Shown in pieces: positions 18,228 through 28,055 of a stretch of DNA of 64,000 bases. The DNA is from Vibrio sp. DW001 (GTDB lineage: Bacteria > Pseudomonadota > Gammaproteobacteria > Enterobacterales > Vibrionaceae), in contig NZ_CP091975.1 of NCBI RefSeq assembly GCF_029016285.1, positions 2,480,001 through 2,544,000 on the forward strand, in the 5' to 3' direction. Below the pieces are notes generated by a model. That model had not been told where the DNA came from and did not search any database. It was given only the letters and a program-made list of their open reading frames with translations. Made by a program: the position numbers and the translations under genes. Within the stretch, counting starts at the first letter, position 1. Each line of letters opens with the position of its first letter.

Positions 18228-20534
18228 ATGACAACGACAACTCATATCTTAGGTTACCCACGTATTGGAGAACAAAGAGAATTAAAAGTTGCTCTAGAAA
18301 AATATTGGCGAGGTGAAAGTAATCAATCCGATCTAAAAGCGGTAGGCCGTAAATTAAGGCGTCAAAACTGGGCAGTCCAAGCTGACGCGAATTTAAGCTT
18401 TGCTGCCGCAGGTGATTTTGCATGGTACGATCATGTACTCACCACCACACTTCTTCTTGGACACGAACCCAAGCGACACAAAGAAGCTAACCCTGACCTT
18501 GATACCCTGTTTCGTATTGCCCGCGGCCAATCGAAAACGCAATCTATATGCTGTAGTGGAAATTCTGATACAAAAAAAGATAAAGCAGCATCAGACATGA
18601 CAAAATGGTTCAATACTAATTACCATTACATTGTCCCTGAATTCAGCAAAGATGACGTTTTTCAGGTAAGTTGGCCACAACTGTTTGATGAAATAGAGGA
18701 AGCGATAAAAGCAAATCATAAAGTAAAACCGGTACTCCTCGGACCCATATCCTACCTTTATCTTGGTAAAGAAGTAGACGAAGGTTTTGACCGTTTGTCA
18801 TTGTTACCTCGTTTATTAACCGCTTATCAAACTATTTTGACAACGCTTTCTAAGCTAGGTATTGAATGGGTGCAAATAGACGAACCAATTCTTTCTCTTG
18901 AACTAGACGAACCGTGGTCTAATTCCTTTGAAGTCGCCTATCAAGCACTACAAAGCGACCTTAAAATCCTATTAACAACCTATTTTGATACGGTAACAGA
19001 CACACTTGACCAGATCGTTAAACTTCCTGTTAATGGCCTCCACATTGATCTGTCAGCCGCACCAGAGCAGCTCGATGAAGTATTAAGAAAATTGCCGCAT
19101 GATTGGGTTCTTTCTGCGGGTGTCATCAATGGTCGCAATGTATGGCGTACCGATCTCGCTTCTCAGTTAACTAAACTCCAGCCCGTAAAAGAAAAGCTCG
19201 GTGATAAATTATGGATAGCAAGCTCCTGCTCACTTTTACATAGCCCAGTGGATCTGGGATTAGAAGACCAGATTAATGAAGAAGTGAAAAGTTGGTTTGC
19301 GTTCGCAAAACAGAAAGTAACCGAAGTCAGTGTGTTGGGTGCCGCTCTTGATGGGGACCAAAAGGCCATTTTACATTGTGAAACTTACAGTCAACCTATT
19401 GTCTCACGTAAAAGTTCATTGCAAGTAAATAAGCCACAGGTTAAAAACCGTCTCAGTTCTATTACCAAAGAGCTCGCAGAACGAAGTGCACCATATTCCG
19501 AACGCTCTGCACGTCAATCTGACGTTTTAGGTTTACCATTACTTCCAACAACGACGATTGGGTCTTTCCCACAAACAAGTGAAATTCGCGTCCAACGTAA
19601 CGCCTTTCGTACCGGTCAAGTATCAACATCGGATTATGCACTAACCTTGAAAGGGCACATTGCCGATGCGATAGAACGTCAAGAAGCGCTAGGTCTAGAT
19701 GTATTGGTTCATGGAGAAGCAGAACGTAATGACATGGTAGAGTACTTTGCTGAGAACTTATCAGGTTTCCAAACAACGAAGTTTGGTTGGGTACAAAGTT
19801 ATGGCTCACGCTGTGTGAAACCGGCGATAGTGATCGCAGATATTGAACGAGAAAAACCAATATCCGTTGAGTGGTCCACTTATGCTCAATCATTAACGAC
19901 CAAGAAAGTGAAAGGGATGTTAACAGGCCCAGTGACCATTCTATGTTGGACATTTCCACGAGAGGACATCTCACGCAAAGAGGTCGCAAATCAGTTGGCA
20001 CTCGCGCTACGAGACGAGGTGTCAGATTTACAAGATGCAGGTATTAACATTATACAAATAGATGAACCTGCCATTCGTGAAGGCCTACCGCTTAAAAAGA
20101 GTCGCCATGCTGAGTATCTGGAATGGGCGGTAGACGCGTTTAAGATCTCGGCTGCAGGTGCTAATCCAGAGACTCAAATTCACACTCACATGTGTTATAG
20201 CGAATTCAATGAAATTATTGATTCCGTCGCCGCATTAGATGCCGATGTCATTACAATCGAAACCTCTCGTTCTAATATGGAACTTCTGAAAGCATTTGAA
20301 GCGTTTAATTATCCAAATGCAATTGGTCCCGGCGTCTACGATATACACTCACCAAACATTCCCTCTGAAGAATGGATTGTGAATTTGATGAAGAAAGCCG
20401 CAGAAAAAATCCCAGTTGAACGTTTATGGATAAACCCTGATTGTGGCTTGAAAACGCGTAACTGGCCTGAAACTGAAGCCGCGCTTGCAAACCTAGTTTC
20501 TGCCGCAAAAACACTGCGTATTGAATTGTCATAA
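18228..20534 (+). CDS. metE: Cobalamin-independent methionine synthase MetE
   Basis: A 768-residue cytosolic enzyme that transfers the methyl group of 5-methyltetrahydropteroyl-triglutamate to homocysteine, making methionine without B12. Both TIM-barrel halves are present. The opening [16 protein letters not shown] is typical, and the C-terminal catalytic half shows [14 protein letters not shown], the folate and homocysteine region [16 protein letters not shown], and the zinc ligands THMCYSEF (His, Cys) and NPDCGLKTR (Cys). It is slightly longer than the E. coli enzyme (753). It is monocistronic, with MetJ-like boxes upstream and a 15-bp inverted repeat downstream. Confidence 0.97.
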   Translation: MTTTTHILGYPRIGEQRELKVALEKYWRGESNQSDLKAVGRKLRRQNWAVQADANLSFAAAGDFAWYDHVLTTTLLLGHEPKRHKEANPDLDTLFRIARGQSKTQSICCSGNSDTKKDKAASDMTKWFNTNYHYIVPEFSKDDVFQVSWPQLFDEIEEAIKANHKVKPVLLGPISYLYLGKEVDEGFDRLSLLPRLLTAYQTILTTLSKLGIEWVQIDEPILSLELDEPWSNSFEVAYQALQSDLKILLTTYFDTVTDTLDQIVKLPVNGLHIDLSAAPEQLDEVLRKLPHDWVLSAGVINGRNVWRTDLASQLTKLQPVKEKLGDKLWIASSCSLLHSPVDLGLEDQINEEVKSWFAFAKQKVTEVSVLGAALDGDQKAILHCETYSQPIVSRKSSLQVNKPQVKNRLSSITKELAERSAPYSERSARQSDVLGLPLLPTTTIGSFPQTSEIRVQRNAFRTGQVSTSDYALTLKGHIADAIERQEALGLDVLVHGEAERNDMVEYFAENLSGFQTTKFGWVQSYGSRCVKPAIVIADIEREKPISVEWSTYAQSLTTKKVKGMLTGPVTILCWTFPREDISRKEVANQLALALRDEVSDLQDAGINIIQIDEPAIREGLPLKKSRHAEYLEWAVDAFKISAAGANPETQIHTHMCYSEFNEIIDSVAALDADVITIETSRSNMELLKAFEAFNYPNAIGPGVYDIHSPNIPSEEWIVNLMKKAAEKIPVERLWINPDCGLKTRNWPETEAALANLVSAAKTLRIELS

Positions 20535-20588
20535 GCAAAAAACTTAATACATCCGTCAGTACTCGCCTCTTCCTTGATAAAAGACACT

Positions 20589-20624
20589 CATGGGATGGAT
20601 ATAATACGATATATCCATCCCATG
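20589..20624. repeat. Perfect 15-bp inverted repeat in the metE-dcuC interval
   Basis: CATGGGATGGATATA (20589-20603) and its exact complement (20610-20624) flank the 6-nt loop ATACGA. It lies 55 bp after the metE stop. The run after the stem is CTCCTTTC with no strong T-tract, so it may be a weak metE terminator, an mRNA-stabilising hairpin or a protein-binding palindrome. The rest of the 377-bp gap up to dcuC shows no gene and no clear FNR or CRP box. Confidence 0.65.
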
Positions 20625-20911
20625 CTCCTTTCAAACGAATAAAATAGGAAAATTACCCCTCATGTTTATAGGGTTAAAATGTTGCTTAATAGTTGCAATA
20701 TTGTGTTTACATTTCATTTTTTTCGTGAAAGAGTTACGTTATTATCTTCCAGTTATTTTAAAAAAAGCAGCTGAAAATGTGGGCGCCATCGCGTAAGGTG
20801 AAATTGAGCAGAAAGATGCAAAAATACTTAATATAGATCACGGAATTTAATGCGTAAGTGCTTTAATTTCGCCTCGAAAAGACTTTTTCTTAATTTATTG
20901 CAGAGGTAGAA

Positions 20912-22282
20912 ATGCTAGAACTAATCATTGGATTGGTAATAACAATCGGAGTGGGTTACTTCATTGTAAAAGGTTACAGACCAGCAGGGATACTGCTTAC
21001 AGCGGGTTTGTTGCTCCTTATCTTAACAGGTATACTTGGCCATACGGTTTTACCGGCCAAAATCGCTTCAACAGGTAATTATTTCACAGATTCACTAGAA
21101 TTCATCAAGTTTATGCTAAAACATCGTGGTGGTGGTTTAGGCATGCAAATCATGTTGCTTTGTGGTTTTGCGGCTTATATGACCCATATTGGTGCAAATA
21201 ATGTAGTAGTAAAACAATTTTCAAAACCTTTAGCTGTCATTAAGTCACCTTACATTCTTTTAGTTGCTGCTTATATTGTTGCCTGCCTTATGTCTCTTGC
21301 TGTAAGTTCAGCAACGGGTCTTGGTGTGCTCTTAATGGCAACATTATTCCCGATGATGACGGCAATGGGTATCTCCCGTCCAGCGGCTGTCGCCGTTTGT
21401 GCTTCTCCTGCTGCCATCATTCTATCTCCGACATCTGGTGATGTTGTGGTTGCTGCTGAAAAAGCCGGCATGGCATTGGATGTCTTTGCTGTTCAAACCG
21501 TACTGCCAGTTTCACTTTGTGCCATTGTTGTCATGTCTGCTGCTGCCTATTTTTGGAACAAGTATTTAGACAAAAAAGAAAACACACCAATGGAAAAAGT
21601 AGACATCTCTACTATGGAAGTTAAAGCACCAGCGTATTACGCGGCGCTTCCGTTCCTTCCTATTTTCGGTGTATTTTTGTTTAACGGCAGAACGATTGAA
21701 GGTTTGAGCCTAGACATTTATACCATTGTTGTTTTATCGATATTCATCGGTGCTATGGTCGATTACATAACCAAAGGCTTTAAAGGTAGAGAAACGTTAG
21801 AAGATATGGATTCTTGCTATGAAGGTATGGCGGATGCTTTCAAAGGTGTCGTCATGCTATTGGTTGCGGCGGGTGTTTTTGCTCAAGGTCTAATGTCTAT
21901 CGGTGCTATTGATAACCTTCTTCACCTAGCTGACCAAGCAGGCGCAGGCGGTATTGCTCTGATGCTTCTATTAACTGTTTTGACCGTTGCTGCTGCAGTC
22001 GCAACTGGTTCTGGTAATGCGCCGTTTTACGCGTTCGTTGAACTAGCACCAGCATTAGCCGATAAACTGGGTCTAAACCCAGCCTTCCTAATTATTCCAA
22101 TGCTTCAAGCATCGAATTTAGGTCGTACTATTTCACCTGTTTCTGGCGTTATTGTCGCAACATCAGGTATGGGTAAGATCAGCCCATTCGAAGTCGTAAA
22201 AAGAACGTCGGTACCTGTGTTTGCAGGTCTAATCACTGTGATTATAGGAACGGTTGTTCTTGTACCTATGATGGCCAGTTAA
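20912..22282 (+). CDS. dcuC: Anaerobic C4-dicarboxylate transporter DcuC
   Basis: A 456-residue inner-membrane carrier with about 12 helices, of the DcuC family that effluxes succinate or exchanges C4-dicarboxylates, typically during anaerobic growth. Family features are the opening LIIGLVITIGVGYFIVKGYR, the GGGLGMQIMLLCGFAAYMTH segment, SSATGLGVLLMATLFPMM, ASPAAIILSPTSGDVV and GSGNAPFYAFVELAP. GAGG precedes the ATG. It is monocistronic with a strong terminator downstream. Its position next to the nos cluster is consistent with a low-oxygen lifestyle, but no shared operator was found. Confidence 0.92.
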   Translation: MLELIIGLVITIGVGYFIVKGYRPAGILLTAGLLLLILTGILGHTVLPAKIASTGNYFTDSLEFIKFMLKHRGGGLGMQIMLLCGFAAYMTHIGANNVVVKQFSKPLAVIKSPYILLVAAYIVACLMSLAVSSATGLGVLLMATLFPMMTAMGISRPAAVAVCASPAAIILSPTSGDVVVAAEKAGMALDVFAVQTVLPVSLCAIVVMSAAAYFWNKYLDKKENTPMEKVDISTMEVKAPAYYAALPFLPIFGVFLFNGRTIEGLSLDIYTIVVLSIFIGAMVDYITKGFKGRETLEDMDSCYEGMADAFKGVVMLLVAAGVFAQGLMSIGAIDNLLHLADQAGAGGIALMLLLTVLTVAAAVATGSGNAPFYAFVELAPALADKLGLNPAFLIIPMLQASNLGRTISPVSGVIVATSGMGKISPFEVVKRTSVPVFAGLITVIIGTVVLVPMMAS

Positions 22283-22314
22283 TCTAGATTAACGGAAAGC
22301 GAATTGTTCATATT

Positions 22315-22349
22315 AAAAATGCTAGTCAGGTAACTGACTAGCATTTTTT
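22315..22349. terminator. Bidirectional Rho-independent terminator between dcuC and nosL
   Basis: AAAAATGCTAGTCAG / CTGACTAGCATTTTT forms a perfect 15-bp stem with a GTAA loop. A and T tracts on both sides serve the convergent dcuC and nos transcripts. Confidence 0.93.
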
Positions 22350-22375
22350 ATCGGCCTAATTTCAACTACAACGTT

Positions 22376-22870
22376 CTAAATAATATCAATCGTAATGTCT
22401 TTAAACTGATAAAGCTCACCACCAAATTCTGTACTAAACGCTTTAGCATCTTCTTGTTTGCTAAAACTGCCAAGCGTTTTACCCATCGCACCCTTTTGAC
22501 TCGACCCTATAACAAACCACGCTGTTTTGGCATCAATAAAGTGCTCATCGTTTGGTTGTTGCCATGGTGTCTTGCTCATATCATGCACAAAGACTTGTTG
22601 AACCTGTCTTTCATTCTCAGGCTGTAACAAGTACGCAAAGAGATCTCGCGTTGAGCAGAATTTCATTACCTCTTCACGACCCGTTTGATACGCCTCGCCT
22701 TTAGGCCCTGGGAAGTTAGAGATGATCATGCCACAAAGATGACACTCATCACTGCTTTCTATCGCAACGGCTTGTTTTAACATTTTTTCTTGAGAGGTCT
22801 CACCGCAGCCAATTAGCCCAATACACAGGGCAAGTAATAGAGTCCATTTTGTCGTTTTTTCTTTCATCAT
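22376..22870 (-). CDS. nosL: NosL copper-binding lipoprotein
   Basis: A 164-residue outer-membrane or periplasmic lipoprotein that delivers Cu(I) for assembly of the nitrous oxide reductase Cu centres. The signal sequence ends in the lipobox LIGCG (lipidated Cys near 22). The copper motif DECHLCGMIISNFPGPKGEA is intact, with CxxCGM supplying the thiol and thioether ligands. It is the last gene of the nosRZDFYL cluster, starting 10 bp after nosY, and is followed by a strong terminator. Confidence 0.93.
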   Translation of the reverse strand: MMKEKTTKWTLLLALCIGLIGCGETSQEKMLKQAVAIESSDECHLCGMIISNFPGPKGEAYQTGREEVMKFCSTRDLFAYLLQPENERQVQQVFVHDMSKTPWQQPNDEHFIDAKTAWFVIGSSQKGAMGKTLGSFSKQEDAKAFSTEFGGELYQFKDITIDII

Positions 22871-22880
22871 TTCATGCCTC

Positions 22881-23699
22881 TTATAAGTTTTTTTGTCTAA
22901 AAATAATTAATGTAATACCCAAAGGAATAACCACCCATGCCACCATTGCGCCGAGTAGCGTGCTGGTAGAGAAACTGCTATTGATAGCCACCGCAAGCAC
23001 GCCATTGACATCGCTGCTGTTCAGTGAAGACAAATTGATTAATCGAAACAAGTCGGCAGGATTAAACATCATCAACTGAACCAAGCCGTGTTGAGTTATC
23101 GCTTCACTAGAACCCACCAACAGTCCCAGCAATACCAGATCGAAAACAAGAACAAAAAACAACCATATGATCAATGCAATACCTGCGGCTTTAGACTTCT
23201 CAGAAACCGATACGCTGATGATATAAGCTAGCGCAACAAAACAAAGCCCCAATAAACTGGACGTAATAATAAAGAGACTGAATGAGCGACCGACGTCTTG
23301 CATATCGGTCGTGATGCTTAGTAATACAGCGGCACTACCGAAGCCCAAAATGGTGGCGAGAGTGATAATACTGCCCTGCCCTAAAAACTTCCCTAATAAC
23401 AGCTGTCCATGGCTTATTGGATAGGTCATTAACAACAGCAATGTTCCTGACTCATGTTCACCAACAAAACTGTCGTAACATAGCAATAAAGCGATCAAAG
23501 GTATGATAAAAACGGATAGGCTTGAAAGGCTCGCAATTGTCGTAGACAGCGATGGCGAACCGATATGACCAGATGCCACACTTCCATAATAGCTCAAACC
23601 GATTGAAAGCAATGAAAAGATGAATGTGATTGATACAAACCATCGATTTCGCAAACTATCCTGAAATTCTTTTAATGCAACAGCAAAAACTGGATTCAT
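22881..23699 (-). CDS. nosY: NosY ABC transporter permease
   Basis: A 272-residue ABC-2-type permease with six transmembrane helices that works with NosF and NosD in Cu-site maturation of NosZ. The opening MNPVFAVALKEFQDSLRNRWF and the segment SFVGEHESGTLLLLMTYPIS are typical of NosY. It overlaps the nosF stop by 4 bp, indicating translational coupling. Confidence 0.93.
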   Translation of the reverse strand: MNPVFAVALKEFQDSLRNRWFVSITFIFSLLSIGLSYYGSVASGHIGSPSLSTTIASLSSLSVFIIPLIALLLCYDSFVGEHESGTLLLLMTYPISHGQLLLGKFLGQGSIITLATILGFGSAAVLLSITTDMQDVGRSFSLFIITSSLLGLCFVALAYIISVSVSEKSKAAGIALIIWLFFVLVFDLVLLGLLVGSSEAITQHGLVQLMMFNPADLFRLINLSSLNSSDVNGVLAVAINSSFSTSTLLGAMVAWVVIPLGITLIIFRQKNL

Positions 23700-24628
23700 A
23701 TTGCTCCCTTATTATTCTGACTGTCTTCGCCGACCGCCGTCGCCATTCGTAGATAATATTGGTATATCTGTTCTAGGTTCGCATTCTCAACCTGTATATC
23801 ATCGAGCGAGTCGTAATCTAATAATTGTTTTAGCACATTTACTTTGAGTTCTTGCGGTATATGTAATTGCGTCGCGTGCACAATAAATTGGCGTAGATTT
23901 TCATTCTGTCTTAACGCACCATTGATGCCTTGAGTTTTTATAACAACGGGTAAATTTGCTTGTTGCCTTAACTCATCTAACGTCCCTATCGCGATCGACT
24001 TGCCGTTGGACAGTATCATGGCGCGATCGATATGCTGCTCAACACCTGGCAATACATGCGAGCACAAAATAATACTTGCGCCCTCATTTCTAAGTTGGTC
24101 AACACTCAAATAAAATTCTTGAGTGGCAATAGGGTCAAGCCCAACCGTCGGTTCATCCAATAATAATAGTGTTGGCTTACCCAAAAATGCCTGCGCTAAA
24201 CCTAGACGTTGTCTCATCCCTTTTGAATAGGTTTTTACCTGCCGATGCATCGCGTTTGATAATCCTACTTTTTCCAGAAGCGGACTAACCTGCCCCTTTG
24301 GCACTGATTTCAAACGTGAGAAATAGGTCAGGACCTCATACCCGGTCAACTGTTCATAGAAACTGACATTTTCTGGTAGATAACCTATCTCTTTTCTGCT
24401 ATTCCAAGCCTGTTTGCTTTTGGGGTCGACGCCACATACTTTTATCAGCCCGTCACTGGCCGCGATAACACCTAAAATCAATTTCATCATGGTGGTTTTA
24501 CCGGCACCATTATGGCCAAACAGACCCAATATCTCACCGCTATTTAGCGTTAAGTTAATGCCATCCAATGCCCGAAGGTGTTTGTAATGTTTGCTGACGC
24601 TCTCTAGCGTTACAACTGGATAGCTCAT
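23696..24628 (-). CDS. nosF: NosF ABC transporter ATPase
   Basis: A 310-residue cytoplasmic ATPase that powers the NosDFY complex during Cu-site assembly. It has Walker A GHNGAGKTT, signature YSKGMRQRLGLAQAF, Walker B LLLLDEPTVGLDP and the His-switch LCSHVLPG. The 80-residue C-terminal extension is normal for the family. It overlaps both nosD and nosY by 4 bp, so the three are translated as a unit. Confidence 0.94.
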   Translation of the reverse strand: MSYPVVTLESVSKHYKHLRALDGINLTLNSGEILGLFGHNGAGKTTMMKLILGVIAASDGLIKVCGVDPKSKQAWNSRKEIGYLPENVSFYEQLTGYEVLTYFSRLKSVPKGQVSPLLEKVGLSNAMHRQVKTYSKGMRQRLGLAQAFLGKPTLLLLDEPTVGLDPIATQEFYLSVDQLRNEGASIILCSHVLPGVEQHIDRAMILSNGKSIAIGTLDELRQQANLPVVIKTQGINGALRQNENLRQFIVHATQLHIPQELKVNVLKQLLDYDSLDDIQVENANLEQIYQYYLRMATAVGEDSQNNKGAI

Positions 24629-25956
24629 GAGTTATTTCCTATTCCATCCGTCGGTTTCTTGATTTCGCTATGCTGTTTTGCTTGCTCGCTGATGTTCATC
24701 GGGGACATCAACGGATATGAATCTCGGACACCCGCTGGTTTTAATACTGGGAACTGTTTTTGAATCCACCGAAGCATGAGCACAGAAGGGCTATCCAACA
24801 ATACCTTCGCCTCTGGGTATTTCCAAACCATTTTGTCTATACCATCATTAGGTTCGAACGGTGTATCCCCTATCATATTATTGTCTAGATCCCAGCCAAG
24901 ATAATTGCTCCAAAAATTTCCCACACCATTTTGGCTCCACTCTTGCTGACGATTGGAGGCGTACTTCACTTGCACCGGGTTATTTATAAAGCTATTACCG
25001 AAGATCTTGCCATTCTCAGAGCCCGCGGTTAGATGGATACCAATTTCAGCCGTCTCGATTCGATTGTAGCTAATGGTGTTATAGGCTGAGTTATATATGA
25101 ATAGTCCTTTGCCTTCTCGCCCCATCACTTTATTTTCCGGTCGAGTCCAGACATTGTTAATCTCGTTGAAACTGATATCGGAATAAGTAATGAAGTTCAC
25201 TAACATACCGTAATCTTCACTATTACGGCTGCGGTTACCTTGCACAATCAGATGTTTTGAGCTCATTAAGGCGTATCCGGCTCGAGTGTTGTAAGCCGTA
25301 TTTGAAATGACTCGATTACTATAGGAGTACATATAATGTATGCCGTAGCGTAAATCATGCATGACATTATCTCGAAGCTCACTGTCTTGACTGGCGATGA
25401 TGTATAGACCATCCCGTGTACCGCTCACCTCGTTACCAATAACTTTGGCAAGTTTTACACCCGAAAGTTGAACACCATTTCCGCGGTCTGCAGAACGCAA
25501 CTCAGGGTTGCCTTCAATTTTGTTATTTTCTATCAGTATACGGCTGGATTTTTGCAACCAAATCCCAAATCCATCGCCTTTTAATCGGTTGTTACTAATC
25601 GTGATGTTTTCTTGCTTGGTATCAAGATAGATGGCGGCATTTTGTTCCGTTAGGTCGCGACCCCAATTGATGATAGTAAGGTTGTCTATTTTGATATTTG
25701 ATGTATGCAACGTGAGTGCATTACCCAGCCCATTTGCATCTATGATCGCCCCTTCCTGCCCTTTTATTGTAATGCCTTTGGTCACATTGAAGCGGCCAGA
25801 ATAGATACCAGGCTGAATGAGTACCGTGTCCCCATCTTGTGTTGAATCGAGTTTTTTCTGTAAATTATCGGAATGGTTTACGGTGATGAGGTTCGCCCAA
25901 AGACTGCCACTAAATAAACTAAGCCATATCGCAATGAAGCACGTTCTCTTTTTCAA
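24625..25956 (-). CDS. nosD: NosD periplasmic copper-maturation protein
   Basis: A 443-residue periplasmic protein with a Sec signal peptide (cut near Leu-Trp-Ala, about 21) and a right-handed parallel beta-helix of CASH repeats, visible as successive short strands such as ITISNNRLKGDGFGIWL, ILIENNKIEGNPELRS and TISYNRIETAEIGIHL. It is the substrate-binding part of NosDFY, needed to build the CuZ centre. The start is a TTG at 25956 behind AGGA. A 103-bp gap separates it from nosZ and contains a hairpin. Confidence 0.93.
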   Translation of the reverse strand: MKKRTCFIAIWLSLFSGSLWANLITVNHSDNLQKKLDSTQDGDTVLIQPGIYSGRFNVTKGITIKGQEGAIIDANGLGNALTLHTSNIKIDNLTIINWGRDLTEQNAAIYLDTKQENITISNNRLKGDGFGIWLQKSSRILIENNKIEGNPELRSADRGNGVQLSGVKLAKVIGNEVSGTRDGLYIIASQDSELRDNVMHDLRYGIHYMYSYSNRVISNTAYNTRAGYALMSSKHLIVQGNRSRNSEDYGMLVNFITYSDISFNEINNVWTRPENKVMGREGKGLFIYNSAYNTISYNRIETAEIGIHLTAGSENGKIFGNSFINNPVQVKYASNRQQEWSQNGVGNFWSNYLGWDLDNNMIGDTPFEPNDGIDKMVWKYPEAKVLLDSPSVLMLRWIQKQFPVLKPAGVRDSYPLMSPMNISEQAKQHSEIKKPTDGIGNNS

Positions 25957-25995
25957 TCGACAAATCCTACACAGACTAAAAATAGGTCACTGTTC

Positions 25996-26024
25996 GGGCT
26001 CTCTCAAATACAATGAAAGAGCCC
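25996..26024 (-). other. Hairpin between nosZ and nosD
   Basis: GGGCTCT (25996-26002) pairs with AGAGCCC (26018-26024) around a 15-nt loop. There is no T-tract, so it is more likely an mRNA stability or processing element at the nosZ 3' end than a terminator. That reading is tentative. Confidence 0.35.
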
Positions 26025-26059
26025 AACATCAGTTCGTTACTCAATAACTGAGAAACGTA

Positions 26060-27967
26060 TTACGCTTCAACGAGCATGCGTCCACGCATCTCCATATGAA
26101 GTGCATGACAGAACCAGTTACAGTAATACCAATGAACGCCGGGCTTATCGGCTATAAAAGTTATAGACGCGGTGGCCTGTGGACTGATCTCCATTTGAAC
26201 ACCGTGATTGGTCATACAGAAGCCATGACTAACGTCTTCAACCATGTCTAGGTTGGTTATGATGACCGTCACTTCGTCGCCAAGTTTCACTTTAAACTCG
26301 TTCAATCCGAATATCGGAGCAACCGAAATCATGTAAACACGAACCTTATTGCCATCACGAATCACCTTGCTTTCACCAAGTACATTCACGCCATCTTTCT
26401 TCGCGATCTCCAATGTCTCTGCGAACATGGGGTCTTCTCTGGTCCACAGTTTGTCGGGTTTCACCTTACTACGGTGTACAATGATGCAGTCATGCGGTTC
26501 AGCATAGGTTGGGCCATCATGAACCAGCTTCATTTCATCGCCAGAAATATCGATTAACTGATCATTCTCTGGATGCAAGGGACCGACGGGTAAAAATCTA
26601 TCTTTCGAGAATTTACAAAGCGATACGAGCCATTTACCATCTGCATCTCTGGTCTCACCCATGGATGTATGGTTATGACCGGGCTGATAATGCACATCGA
26701 GTTTCTGACGAACGTAATTTATCTTTTCGCCATTATGCGCTTTGATGGCATCTTCTACGTTCCATTTTGCTATCTGACTATCAAGGAATAACGTTGTATA
26801 GGCGTTTCCTCGATTATCAAATGCCGTATGAAGTGGCCCCAAACCAAGTTCTGGTTCCGCAACAATAGTATCTCTCGGTTTTATCTTATCGCTAAATAGG
26901 TCGTCCAATTTAGCAATTGCGATAATCGAAACCGTTGGCGATAGTTTACCATTCGCAACAAAATACTTACCGTCTGATGAGGTATTCAACCCATGAGGCG
27001 ATTTTGGAACCGGTATATAGCGCGTTAATTTTGACCCTTTACGGCCATCAAGAACAGGCACATCGTTACCGTTGTACGTTTTAAACTCGCCCGCTTTCAA
27101 TGCAGCTTCACAGCGTTCTAAACTAAACACCACAACATGATCGCGCTCTGCTGAAATCATGTCATTTAGGTTCATACCCATTTCGGTGTTGTAGCAGGTA
27201 GAAGCAAAATACTTACCGTCAAAGTCGGCGTCAGTATTATCCAAGTTACCATCTACCATAACCTGAAATGCAACAACCATTTCTTCTGCATCAATGACAT
27301 TAAACAGAGATCGATAAGTGCTAGTGTCTTCCAATGTGGCTTTGCCATCATTATTCATTGGAATCTCAAATTCACTATTACAAATAACATACTTTGTATA
27401 AGGCGCTTTCTGTACGCGCAGCCCGTGAATGGCTTGCACGTTAGGTACGGTAAGCATTTTATCGCACTTCATTACATTACAACGAATACGTGCAACACGG
27501 GAGTTGGCTTTGTCATTAATAAAGACATATTTTCCGTTGTAACGCCCATCCGTCATGCTCATATGTGGGTGATGAGAATCACCGACCAGAACGTTAGCAC
27601 TGTCGCCCTTGATACGTCGACTTTCATTCGTTAATCCCCAGCCTGTTGCGCTATCTGTGTTGAACACAGGAATTCGCATCAGTTCTCTCATTGAAGGGAT
27701 ACCGAGTATACGTACTTCCCCTGAGTGGCCACCACTCCAGAAACCGTAATACTCGTCTAAATCACCAGGGTGCACCACCGCACTATTCTTTATATCGGCA
27801 GCCTGTGCCTTCGCCATTGAAGCAAACATAGCCGCCGTCATAGGGGCAGCCGCGACGCCTAGTCCAATCGCGGCACTTTTACCAAAAAATTTACGGCGTT
27901 CAGTATCAACAGGGGAGCCATCAACGGGGGCATTATCATTAACCTGATCGATTTTATCTTCACTCAT
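26060..27967 (-). CDS. nosZ: Nitrous oxide reductase NosZ (TAT-exported, clade I type)
   Basis: A 635-residue periplasmic copper enzyme that reduces N2O to N2. The N-terminus carries a twin-arginine signal (ERRKFFGK then a hydrophobic run ending AKAQA), which places it with TAT-dependent NosZ. The seven-His CuZ set is recognisable: [34 protein letters not shown] and EPHDC. The C-terminal cupredoxin domain has the full CuA set: DVSHGF and [12 protein letters not shown]. Length and ligands are complete, so the enzyme is predicted to be active. It follows nosR by 88 bp and leads nosDFYL. Confidence 0.97.
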   Translation of the reverse strand: MSEDKIDQVNDNAPVDGSPVDTERRKFFGKSAAIGLGVAAAPMTAAMFASMAKAQAADIKNSAVVHPGDLDEYYGFWSGGHSGEVRILGIPSMRELMRIPVFNTDSATGWGLTNESRRIKGDSANVLVGDSHHPHMSMTDGRYNGKYVFINDKANSRVARIRCNVMKCDKMLTVPNVQAIHGLRVQKAPYTKYVICNSEFEIPMNNDGKATLEDTSTYRSLFNVIDAEEMVVAFQVMVDGNLDNTDADFDGKYFASTCYNTEMGMNLNDMISAERDHVVVFSLERCEAALKAGEFKTYNGNDVPVLDGRKGSKLTRYIPVPKSPHGLNTSSDGKYFVANGKLSPTVSIIAIAKLDDLFSDKIKPRDTIVAEPELGLGPLHTAFDNRGNAYTTLFLDSQIAKWNVEDAIKAHNGEKINYVRQKLDVHYQPGHNHTSMGETRDADGKWLVSLCKFSKDRFLPVGPLHPENDQLIDISGDEMKLVHDGPTYAEPHDCIIVHRSKVKPDKLWTREDPMFAETLEIAKKDGVNVLGESKVIRDGNKVRVYMISVAPIFGLNEFKVKLGDEVTVIITNLDMVEDVSHGFCMTNHGVQMEISPQATASITFIADKPGVHWYYCNWFCHALHMEMRGRMLVEA

Positions 27968-28055
27968 GGTAAGTCTCCATTCTTTTCATGTAAGGTATTA
28001 ACGCTTAAATATCACGAACCACAACGACAGTTTGCTGATGTGATTTCTATTATTG

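Noticed and set aside
19462-20001. 179-codon minus-strand frame inside metE
   Set aside because: It is antisense to conserved metE coding sequence with no ribosome site or family.
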